From Chitinimonas taiwanensis DSM 18899 (GTDB lineage Bacteria; Pseudomonadota; Gammaproteobacteria; Burkholderiales; Chitinimonadaceae): 64,000 bases of DNA. Both the position numbers and the translations under genes were made by a program. The stretch spans positions 186,001 through 250,000 of the forward strand of contig NZ_FPKR01000004.1 of NCBI RefSeq assembly GCF_900119825.1. Direction: 5' to 3'. Position 1 is the stretch's first letter; every line of letters starts with the position of its first letter. The notes beneath the pieces are model-generated. The model was not told where the DNA came from. It worked only from the letters and a program-made list of their open reading frames with translations, and made no database searches. This document shows, piece after piece, positions 43,565-50,495 of the stretch.

Positions 43565-45790
43565 ATGAAAACGCTGCGCCGCCACTGGCTGCAACTTCTG
43601 CTGAGCGCCCTGGTGCTTGGCTGCTTCCTCGCTTACGCAGCCCATCTGTGGCGTCCACGCGCGTTGGAGCAGATCGACCACTGGCTGTATGACGCGCGTC
43701 TAGTGATGACCATGCCGGGCGGCATCGATCCACGCGTGGTGGTGGTCGATCTCGACGAGCGCAGTCTGGCCGAGGTCGGGCGCTGGCCGTGGCCACGCAA
43801 GGTTGTTGCCGAGCTGGTCGACAAGCTGGTGGTCGACTACCAGTCGGCTGCGGTCGGCTTCGATATCGTGTTTGCCGAACGTGACGACAGCTCCGGCCTG
43901 CCGGTGCTGCAACAGCTGGCGCAGACCACGCTGCGCGATGAAGCGGCTTTCCAGCAGCAGTTCGCCACCCTTCGCGATCAGCTCGATTACGATGCCATGC
44001 TGGCTGCCAGCCTGCGCGACCGCCATGTGGTGCTGGGCTACTACTTCAGTTTCGAGGACGGCGCGCCGCGCAGCGGTGTCTTGCCCAAGCCGGTCTTGCC
44101 GGCCGGCATCTTCAAGGGCCGTAGCGTGCAGCCGGTGGTGGCGCCGGGCTTCGGCGCCAATCTGCCCGTGCTGATGGCGCAGGCCGGTGCCGCCGGGCAT
44201 TTCAATCCGCTTACCGACAGCGATGGCGTGACGCGCCGCGTGGCCATGCTGGTCGAGCATGAGGGCCGCTATTACGAATCGCTGTCGCTGGCCATGGTGC
44301 GCAGCTATCTGAACTACCCGCCGCTCGAGCCGCTTTATGGCGCCTCGCCGTTGAAATCCTACCAACCGCTGGAATGGCTGCGCCTCGGGCCCTTGGCCGT
44401 GCCGGTGGATGAGCATATCCGCGCCCTGGTGCCTTACCGGGGCGAGCAGCGCAGCTTCGCCTATCTATCCGCCGCCGATGTGCTCAAGGGCCGTGTCAAC
44501 AAAGATGCGCTGGCTGGCCGCATGGTGCTGATCGGCACCACTGCGCCTGGCCTGCTCGATCTACGCGTGGCGCCGGTGGGGGCGGTCTACCCCGGGGTCG
44601 AGGTGCACGCGAATATGATCGCCAGCATGCTGGATGGCAGCCTGCCGGCCCAGCCCGACTATCTGCGTGCCGCCGAACTGTTCGTGCTGCTGATCAGCTC
44701 TGGCTTGGTGCTGCTGGTGCTGCTGCGCCTGAACCCGCTGCCCGCCACCTCGCTGACCGCCCTGGTGCTGCTTGCGGTGGTGGTGTTGGACTTCGCGCTG
44801 TGGCAGTACGCGCGCCTGGCGCTGCCGCTGGCGGCCAGCTTGCTCAGTATTCTGTTGCTGTATGCGATTTCGATGGCCTACGGCTACTTCTTTGAGTCTC
44901 GCAATAAGAAGCAGATGGCCAGCCTGTTCGGCCAATATGTGCCGCCCGAGCTGGTGGCGCGCATGAGCGAGGAACCGGAAAAATACTCGATGGACGGGCA
45001 GAGCCGCGAGCTGACCGTGCTGTTCTCTGATGTACGCAGCTTTACCACCATTTCGGAAAGCATGGAGCCGAAGGAGCTGACCCGCTTCATGAACGAATTC
45101 CTCACCACACTCTCCGAGGTGATACGCAACCGCTATCTGGGCACCATCGATAAATACATGGGTGACTGCGTGATGGCCTTTTGGGGCGCGCCGATTCACG
45201 ACCCTGACCATGCGCGCAGCGCGGTGCTGGCCTCGTTGGCCATGCAGGAGGCGATTGCCCAACTCGGCCCCAGCCTGGAAGCACGTGGCTGGCCGCGCAT
45301 CCAGATCGGTATCGGCATCAATACCGGACGCATGACAGTCGGCGATATGGGCTCGCAGATCCGCAAGGCCTACACGGTGATGGGCGATGCGGTGAACCTG
45401 GCCTCGCGCCTGGAAGGCATTACCAAGCGCTATGGGGTCGGCATCCTGGTCGGCGAGCAGACCCGTGCTGCAGCCGGGCCTGATCTGGTTTTCCGTGAGC
45501 TGGACCGCGTACGGGTGAAGGGCAAGGATGAGCCGGTCACCATCTACCAGCCGCTGGGCTTGGCTGCCGAGCTGAGCAAGGCGCAGCGCGATGAATTGGC
45601 ACTATTCCAGCAAGCGCTCAAGCTGTATCGCGCGCAGAATTGGGATATGGCCGAGCTGCAATTGCTGAATCTGCAGCAGCGCGAGCCAGACAGCGTGCTG
45701 TACGCGCTCTACCTGGCGCGTATCCGGCACTTCCGACTATCCGCGCCGCCGGCTGACTGGGACGGCGTGTACGACTTCGACAGCAAATAG
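43565..45790 (+). CDS. CHASE2-domain class III adenylate/guanylate cyclase
   Basis: A 741-aa membrane protein: helix (about 10-27), periplasmic CHASE2 sensor (about 35-345, VVVVDLDERSLAEVGRWPWP), three helices (about 350-440) and a cytoplasmic class III cyclase domain (about 480-640). Metal-binding Asp residues lie in LFSDVRSFTTIS and DKYMGDCVMAFWGAP; GDAVNLASRLE gives the transition-state Asn and Arg. The Lys in TIDKYMGD and Thr in AYTVMGD fit ATP as substrate. It begins 7 bp after the FHA gene. A phosphodiesterase gene follows, so synthesis and breakdown of the second messenger are encoded together. Confidence 0.92.
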   Translation: MKTLRRHWLQLLLSALVLGCFLAYAAHLWRPRALEQIDHWLYDARLVMTMPGGIDPRVVVVDLDERSLAEVGRWPWPRKVVAELVDKLVVDYQSAAVGFDIVFAERDDSSGLPVLQQLAQTTLRDEAAFQQQFATLRDQLDYDAMLAASLRDRHVVLGYYFSFEDGAPRSGVLPKPVLPAGIFKGRSVQPVVAPGFGANLPVLMAQAGAAGHFNPLTDSDGVTRRVAMLVEHEGRYYESLSLAMVRSYLNYPPLEPLYGASPLKSYQPLEWLRLGPLAVPVDEHIRALVPYRGEQRSFAYLSAADVLKGRVNKDALAGRMVLIGTTAPGLLDLRVAPVGAVYPGVEVHANMIASMLDGSLPAQPDYLRAAELFVLLISSGLVLLVLLRLNPLPATSLTALVLLAVVVLDFALWQYARLALPLAASLLSILLLYAISMAYGYFFESRNKKQMASLFGQYVPPELVARMSEEPEKYSMDGQSRELTVLFSDVRSFTTISESMEPKELTRFMNEFLTTLSEVIRNRYLGTIDKYMGDCVMAFWGAPIHDPDHARSAVLASLAMQEAIAQLGPSLEARGWPRIQIGIGINTGRMTVGDMGSQIRKAYTVMGDAVNLASRLEGITKRYGVGILVGEQTRAAAGPDLVFRELDRVRVKGKDEPVTIYQPLGLAAELSKAQRDELALFQQALKLYRAQNWDMAELQLLNLQQREPDSVLYALYLARIRHFRLSAPPADWDGVYDFDSK

Positions 45791-45842
45791 GCCGGCTAAA
45801 CAACAAGCGGCCAGCCCGCTGGCAAGGGGCAGGGGACAAACT

Positions 45843-46610
45843 ATGCGGCTCAAGGTGCTCGGATGCAGCGGCGGAATCGGCGGCGTCCAGCGAACCACCT
45901 CCTTTCTGCTTGGGCGCCATACGCTGATCGATGCGGGCACCGGCGTTGGCGAGCTGTCGGTGGCCGAGATGGCCCAGATCGATCAGGTCTTCCTCACCCA
46001 TTCCCATCTCGACCATATCGCCCTGCTGCCACTGCTTATCGATACCGTGGGCGCCATGCGCAGCCAGCCGCTCACCGTATACGCGAGCGCGGCGACCCTG
46101 GATGCGCTGGGCAAACATATCTTCAATTGGCAGATCTGGCCCGATTTCCGCCAGATACCGAGTGCTGCCCAACCGTTCATGCGCTTTTGTGCGCTTGAAG
46201 TCGGCGAGTCGCTCACCTTGCCAGACAAGCTGACCGTCACAGCCCTGCCTGCTCTGCACACCGTGCCTGCTCAGGGCTATCAGCTTGATTCTGGCCAGGG
46301 CAGCCTGGTGTTTACCGGCGACACCACGGTGAATGACAGCCTGTGGCCGATACTCAACCAGATGGACGCGCTACGCGGCCTGATCATCGAAACCGCCTTC
46401 TGCAATCGTGAACGCGAACTCGCCCAGGCCTCGCGCCATCTCTGCCCGGCCATGCTGGCGGTCGAACTGGCCAAGCTCAAGCGGCCCACCGAGGTCTACA
46501 TTACCCATTTGAAGCCGGGTGAGATCGAGCTGACCATGCAGGAAATCAGCGAGGACGCGGCGGCTTTTCATCCCAAGATGCTCAAGAACGGCCAAATCCT
46601 GGAGTTCTGA
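45843..46610 (+). CDS. Cyclic-nucleotide phosphodiesterase, metallo-beta-lactamase fold (class II type)
   Basis: At 255 aa it has HSHLDH (53-58), the signature of class II cAMP phosphodiesterases, after VFLT, then VFTGDTTVND for further metal ligands and VYITHLKPGE near the C-terminus. No signal peptide is seen, so it should act in the cytoplasm on cAMP or cGMP. It lies 52 bp behind the cyclase gene. Other MBL-fold hydrolases share the fold, but context favours the cyclic-nucleotide role. Confidence 0.85.
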   Translation: MRLKVLGCSGGIGGVQRTTSFLLGRHTLIDAGTGVGELSVAEMAQIDQVFLTHSHLDHIALLPLLIDTVGAMRSQPLTVYASAATLDALGKHIFNWQIWPDFRQIPSAAQPFMRFCALEVGESLTLPDKLTVTALPALHTVPAQGYQLDSGQGSLVFTGDTTVNDSLWPILNQMDALRGLIIETAFCNRERELAQASRHLCPAMLAVELAKLKRPTEVYITHLKPGEIELTMQEISEDAAAFHPKMLKNGQILEF

Positions 46611-46945
46611 GCAGCGCGCTTGTCCTAGCTTGCGTGTGGCCTTATCGCCCAGCTGCTCTGAATGCCTTGCACATGAATGGTCATCGCTTGTACACCGCCT
46701 GGGGTGATAAATAACTGACGAATATTGTCATTCAGTGACCATATTCGTGTGAATGCCCGGTGGTGAGCGGATGTGTAAGCGCCGACGGCTTCCACGATGA
46801 AGGCGTTGCGATACTCGACGTATCGAGCCCACCAGTACAGGTGAATGACGCTTTGCGGCACTTTGGGCGACTTTTGGGTAGGGGTGGAGCCTTAGTGTCG
46901 TGGCTGTGTGGTAATCCCAGCGGCTTGCTTACTACTTTGCTTGGC
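46611..46945 (+). promoter_or_regulatory. Gene-free region upstream of the pilin promoter
   Basis: These 335 bp have no credible gene. They contain GTCA-TTCAG-TGAC (46727-46739), a small inverted repeat, and GTGTC at 46895-46899, about 75 bp before the predicted pilin transcript start. GTGTC-type sites bind PilR in Pseudomonas, so this could be the activator region. That is a suggestion from motif and position only. Confidence 0.35.
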
Positions 46946-46960
46946 TGGCACGCCGCTTGC
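46946..46960 (+). promoter_or_regulatory. Sigma-54 promoter of the first short pilin gene
   Basis: TGGCACGCCGCTTGC matches the -24/-12 consensus TGGCACG-N4-TTGC at every defined position; GG 46947-46948 and GC 46959-46960 are 10 bp apart. The predicted start is near 46972, 24 nt before the ATG at 46996. Type IV pilin genes are classically sigma-54/PilR dependent. Confidence 0.92.
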
Positions 46961-46995
46961 GACTTACAAGGCAAACTTTAGTGGATGTGCTGATC

Positions 46996-47175
46996 ATGAC
47001 CAAGAATGCAGGTTTCACCCTGATTGAGCTGATGATAGTTGTGGCCATCATTGGCATCCTGGCGGCCATCGCAATTCCGCAGTTTTCCGAGTACATGAAA
47101 AAAGGTGAGGACAAAGCCGCGCAATCTGATGTGCGCAATATCCTCCTTATGGCCATGTCCCACCAAGAGCTGTAG
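46996..47175 (+). CDS. Very short type IV pilin, copy 1
   Basis: Only 59 aa. A 6-residue leader (MTKNAG) is cut before Phe1 of [20 protein letters not shown], leaving 53 mature residues. Glu5, Pro22, Phe24 and Tyr27 are present; the N-terminal half is a normal pilin helix, but there is no globular domain. The last 11 residues ([11 protein letters not shown]) differ from copy 2, although the mature length is identical, so this is not a simple truncation. A GTG at 46981 is an alternative start with a longer leader. Short pilins of this design are known from Geobacter and relatives, where a separate protein completes the subunit. Confidence 0.85.
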   Translation: MTKNAGFTLIELMIVVAIIGILAAIAIPQFSEYMKKGEDKAAQSDVRNILLMAMSHQEL

Positions 47176-47180
47176 GATGT

Positions 47181-47196
47181 TGGCATAACACTTGCT
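47181..47196 (+). promoter_or_regulatory. Sigma-54 promoter of the second short pilin gene
   Basis: TGGCATAACACTTGCT: GG 47182-47183 and GC 47194-47195 are exactly 10 bp apart. The predicted start near 47207 gives a 49-nt leader with AGGAG at 47244-47248, 7 bp before ATG 47256. Each pilin copy therefore has its own sigma-54 promoter. Confidence 0.85.
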
Positions 47197-47255
47197 TGAA
47201 TTTTCACCGTGCGCTAGCACTAACCGACCACTAGCCCAATCCTAGGAGTATGCAA

Positions 47256-47438
47256 ATGAAGCGTCTGCAAAAGGGTTTTACCCTTATCGAACTGATGATC
47301 GTCGTTGCCATTATCGGCATCCTGGCCGCCATCGCCATTCCTCAGTTCTCCGAATACATCAAGAAGGGTGAAGACAAGTCGGCGCAATCCGACGTACGTA
47401 ATGTCTTGACCGGCGCCATCGCCAACTCCACGCAGTAA
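47256..47438 (+). CDS. Very short type IV pilin, copy 2
   Basis: A 60-aa protein. The leader MKRLQKG is cut before [20 protein letters not shown], giving 53 mature residues that end [12 protein letters not shown]. It is almost identical to copy 1 up to mature residue 42, with conservative changes such as Ile28 for Met28. Phe1, Glu5, Phe24 and Tyr27 are kept; aromatic positions 1, 24 and 27 match the Geobacter short pilin. ATG 47256 is preferred over 47250 because the AGGAG site is 7 bp away. A gene for a secreted partner candidate follows after 51 bp. Confidence 0.92.
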   Translation: MKRLQKGFTLIELMIVVAIIGILAAIAIPQFSEYIKKGEDKSAQSDVRNVLTGAIANSTQ

Positions 47439-47489
47439 GCGCTTGCGCCACTGCTGTGCGTGTCTGTTAAATTTTTCGAGGTGATTGTG

Positions 47490-47852
47490 ATGAAAAAGCA
47501 AATTCTGGCTGTGCTGTTCTTGGGTCTGATGTCGGGCGTGAGCCACGCTGCGGTTGAAAACGTTTGTTCTGGCGGCGAAGCAAAGGAAGTTAAGGTCAAG
47601 GATCCGGCCGGCTTTATTGTGACGACCTTTAAGCCAAAATGCTCCGCTAACACCATTGTGGATTATGAGGATCTGGACTCAATGGTTGCTGTTGCGGGTG
47701 CTTCTGTGAAGGGTGGCAATAGTTTCATGGCTAATTCGGCTGGCGGTTCGGTTTTGCCGTTCAAGAAATGCGCCGGCAAGGTTTGTGCGCAGACTGATGT
47801 CGACGATGCAATGACCAAAGCTAAAACCTTGGGTTCGGGCGCGGGTAGCTAA
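47490..47852 (+). CDS. Small secreted four-cysteine protein, candidate globular partner of the short pilins
   Basis: A 120-aa protein with a cleavable signal peptide (MKKQILAVLFLGLMSGVSHA) and about 100 mature residues. Four cysteines (in ENVC, KPKC, FKKC, GKVC) could make two disulfides; the last pair resembles the closing loop of pilin globular domains. It is Gly/Ser/Lys-rich and ends in LGSGAGS. GAGGTGATT before ATG 47490 is a good ribosome-binding site. I do not recognise a named family. Position behind two pilins without globular domains suggests it plays the part of PilA-C in split pilins; this is inference. Confidence 0.8.
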   Translation: MKKQILAVLFLGLMSGVSHAAVENVCSGGEAKEVKVKDPAGFIVTTFKPKCSANTIVDYEDLDSMVAVAGASVKGGNSFMANSAGGSVLPFKKCAGKVCAQTDVDDAMTKAKTLGSGAGS

Positions 47853-47879
47853 GCGTTTAAGTCTGAAAGAGATGGACCG

Positions 47880-47909
47880 AACAGTGCGCGCAAGCGCACT
47901 GTTTTTTTT
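47880..47909 (+). terminator. Strong intrinsic terminator between pilin and exporter genes
   Basis: AACAGTGCGC / GCGCACTGTT, a perfect 10-bp stem closed by a GCAA tetraloop, followed by eight T residues (47902-47909). It begins 28 bp after the stop of the secreted-protein gene. The open frame of the next gene could extend back across it (ATG 47872), which makes that early start unlikely. Confidence 0.9.
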
Positions 47910-47913
47910 GATT

Positions 47914-48717
47914 ATGCTGACATTCTATATTTCTGGCGTGCGCGCGGGCTTGCGTGGCAAGAGCTTTCTGGGCGTGTTTGTGCTCGGTCTGCTACTGATT
48001 GGCATCGCCTTCCTGACCGGCTATTTTTCCCCGCGCCAGCCCAAGACCGTGGCCTTGGATGTGGGGCTGTCTTTTTTGCGCCTCATCTTGGTATTCCTTA
48101 GCCTGTTCTGGGTGCAAGACCTGATCAGCAAGGAGATCGAGCGGCGTACCGTGATGTTCTCGCTTGCCTATCCCGTACCACGTGCCCACTATCTGCTCGG
48201 CCGCTATCTGGCCATTCAGACCATGAGCGTTTTGGTCGCATTGGGCATGGCGGTCTTGTTGTGGGGGGCGGTTGCGCTTGCGGGCGGCAGTTACGAGCAA
48301 CAGTTCCCGGTCAACCTGGGCTGGCCCTACTGGATTGCCCTAAGCGGCATTGTGCTGGATGCCGCGGTTGTTTCCGCTTTTGCATTATGGATTGCCACCG
48401 TCTCGACCACCCCGATGCTGCCACTGGCGGCCGGTCTGATCTTCGCCGCAGTAGGCAAGAGTCTTGGTGCGGTCATGGACTTCCTCGCGCGCGGAGCTGA
48501 TGGTGATGCCGCCCTCGCGGCGCGTTTTGATCCGATCATTGGCTTGATCAGGTGGATACTGCCGGATCTTTCCCGGCTGGATTGGCGGGCCGCCGCGCTA
48601 TATAACCAGCCTATGGACGGCACGCTGATGGGCTGGTCGATCTGCATGGCGCTGGCCTATGCGGGCATCATGCTGCTGGCAGCTACGCTGTCTTTCTCAC
48701 GCCGCGAGTTCTTCTGA
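47914..48717 (+). CDS. ABC-2-type transporter permease
   Basis: About 267 aa with six predicted membrane helices (for example FLGVFVLGLLLIGIAFLTGY, IALSGIVLDAAVVSAFALWI). A cytoplasmic loop carries QDLISKEIERRTVMFSLAYP, typical of NosY/ABC-2 permeases. I place the start at ATG 47914, just behind the terminator, because a start at 47872 would put the terminator hairpin inside the coding part; neither has a strong ribosome-binding site. The substrate is unknown. It works with the ATPase at 49556, and translation couples to the next gene through TGATG. Confidence 0.82.
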   Translation: MLTFYISGVRAGLRGKSFLGVFVLGLLLIGIAFLTGYFSPRQPKTVALDVGLSFLRLILVFLSLFWVQDLISKEIERRTVMFSLAYPVPRAHYLLGRYLAIQTMSVLVALGMAVLLWGAVALAGGSYEQQFPVNLGWPYWIALSGIVLDAAVVSAFALWIATVSTTPMLPLAAGLIFAAVGKSLGAVMDFLARGADGDAALAARFDPIIGLIRWILPDLSRLDWRAAALYNQPMDGTLMGWSICMALAYAGIMLLAATLSFSRREFF

Positions 48718-49559
48718 TGGGCTTGGGCATGCAAAAGCGCTGGTTATTGCTAGTCCCTGTGCTGTTTGTCGCCCATATTGCGGCGAATTTTGCACTATTG
48801 AAGGCGCCGCATACTTCCACCGCGTTGGAAATGCAGGTGGCTTTACCGCGCTTTGTACAGGTTGCCATGAGCGGGGGCGATCGTTATTTGGCCGCAAATC
48901 TGGCCAGCTTCCGGGCGCTGCTGGTCAGTACCGAGCGTATGCAAGCGGATAACTTTGCCATTCAGGGCAAGGTCCAGCGTGACGCCGCATGGCTGAATCC
49001 AGCCCATGAGGACAACTACTACATCGCCGCTGCTATTTTGCCTTGGAACGATGAGCTTGATGCTGGGCAATATGTACTCAAGCAAGCCATCACTGCGCGA
49101 AAATTCGATTGGCAGCCGATTTTTTATTACGCCTTCAATATCTACCACTTTGAAGGGAATCCGGCTAAAGCTGCAGTCGAACTTCTGAACGCTAGGTCAG
49201 TGGTCACGAGTGAGAATGATCGTATGGCCATAGAGAATATCGCTGCACGTTGGCTTGAGAAGGGCTTTGAGCCCAAAGCGGCCATGCAGGTGGTTGATAT
49301 CATGGCCCGACAGGCCAAGCCAGGGCAGTTCAAAGAGTACCTGAAAACCCGCGTGGATCGTCTCAGGGTGCTGCTTAGCCTCCAGGAGGCGGCGGCAATG
49401 TACATAAGCAAAAAGGGTAGACCTGCGAAGAACTTTGAAGAACTTCGCGCTGCGGGCTTAATCAGCGTCTTGCCTGTCGATCCCTTTGGCTTTGGTTATG
49501 TGATGAATCAGGCTGGTGAACCCGTTCTGTTGAACAGCGCACCGAAAGTGAAGAAATGA
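48717..49559 (+). CDS. Membrane-anchored TPR-like protein of the exporter operon
   Basis: A 280-aa protein, function unknown. One N-terminal membrane helix (WLLLVPVLFVAHIAANFALL) is followed by helical repeats that look TPR-like (about 75-215). The C-terminal part ISVLPVDPFGFGYVMNQAG resembles the LPxDPFGxxY segment of type II secretion pseudopilins and related assembly proteins. The start overlaps the permease stop and its own stop overlaps the ATPase start, so the three act together. It may present the exported substrate to the transporter. Confidence 0.7.
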   Translation: MGLGMQKRWLLLVPVLFVAHIAANFALLKAPHTSTALEMQVALPRFVQVAMSGGDRYLAANLASFRALLVSTERMQADNFAIQGKVQRDAAWLNPAHEDNYYIAAAILPWNDELDAGQYVLKQAITARKFDWQPIFYYAFNIYHFEGNPAKAAVELLNARSVVTSENDRMAIENIAARWLEKGFEPKAAMQVVDIMARQAKPGQFKEYLKTRVDRLRVLLSLQEAAAMYISKKGRPAKNFEELRAAGLISVLPVDPFGFGYVMNQAGEPVLLNSAPKVKK

Positions 49560-50464
49560 AGGCGGCAATACATATCGAATCATTGTCAAAATCTTACCGC
49601 ACACCTTGGCGTAGACAGCTTGTGGCGGCGGTTCGAGAGCTAAACCTGACGGTTGCACAGGGTGAGGCATTCGGTTTTGTCGGCCCCAATGGTGCGGGTA
49701 AGAGCACGACGATTCGAATGCTTACCGGTGTCTTGTTGCCCACACAAGGTAGTGCCAGTCTGTTTGGCGTGGGGATTGCAGATCCGCAGTCGCGCCGTGG
49801 TATCGGCTATGTACCTGAGAACCCTTACTTGAATGACTGCTTAACGCCACTTGAAGTATTGCAAATGAGTATGCGCTTGCATGGGGTGAAAGTGGTGAAT
49901 GAGTACGCGCATTGTATGTACTGGCTGGAGCGTCTTGATCTGGCTGCCGCGAGTAAGAAATATCTCCGCTCCTTATCCAAGGGTATGGTTCAGCGTGTTG
50001 CCTTGGCACAGGCGATGTGTATTCAACCCAGAATGCTCATTTTGGATGAGCCGCTCTCCGGACTCGATCCATTGGGTCGACGAGATGTGGTCAACTTGCT
50101 TGCAGAGTATAAGCGGGAAGGCGGTACGCTCTTTTTTACTTCCCACGTATTACATGATGTCGAACGCCTGGCTGACCGATTTGGATTGATAAAAGGCGGT
50201 CAACTGCTAACGATTAGCTCGCCGGCGGGCTTGGCCATTGATGAGCAGCCATTCACGGTTCGTTATGTTGGGTCTGCCTCTATAAATGGCGCGCATTTGG
50301 AAGCGGAAGGGCGCTGGTGCGCTGAGGTATCCGGTAAATCAGTATGGGCCGTTCTCGAGCAAGTGCGTGAGCAGGGTGGGAAGTTATTGGAAGTCAAGCC
50401 TGCATTGAATCTTGAGAAAGTCTTCCTCAGTTTCATTGATGAGGCTGCGCCTGTAGTACCGTAA
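49556..50464 (+). CDS. ABC transporter ATPase of the exporter
   Basis: A 302-aa ATPase: Walker A GPNGAGKSTT, Q-loop region GYVPENPYLNDCLTPLEVLQ, signature LSKGMVQR, Walker B MLILDEPLSGLDPLG and His switch FFTSHVLHDVE. The signature starts LSKGM in place of LSGGQ, as in several ABC-2 exporters. It lies downstream of a change to AT-rich coding sequence. It should power the permease at 47914. Confidence 0.9.
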   Translation: MKAAIHIESLSKSYRTPWRRQLVAAVRELNLTVAQGEAFGFVGPNGAGKSTTIRMLTGVLLPTQGSASLFGVGIADPQSRRGIGYVPENPYLNDCLTPLEVLQMSMRLHGVKVVNEYAHCMYWLERLDLAAASKKYLRSLSKGMVQRVALAQAMCIQPRMLILDEPLSGLDPLGRRDVVNLLAEYKREGGTLFFTSHVLHDVERLADRFGLIKGGQLLTISSPAGLAIDEQPFTVRYVGSASINGAHLEAEGRWCAEVSGKSVWAVLEQVREQGGKLLEVKPALNLEKVFLSFIDEAAPVVP

Positions 50465-50495
50465 ACAGTTAACTAAAACCTAAGCCTTGTCTGCT

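Noticed and set aside
46732-46974. Small minus-strand frame in the gap before the pilin genes
   Set aside because: It has no ribosome-binding site or family signature and covers the sigma-54 promoter.
46996-47175. First short pilin gene as a frameshifted pseudogene of the second
   Set aside because: Mature length is exactly the same as copy 2, it has its own perfect sigma-54 promoter, and changes within the shared part are conservative.
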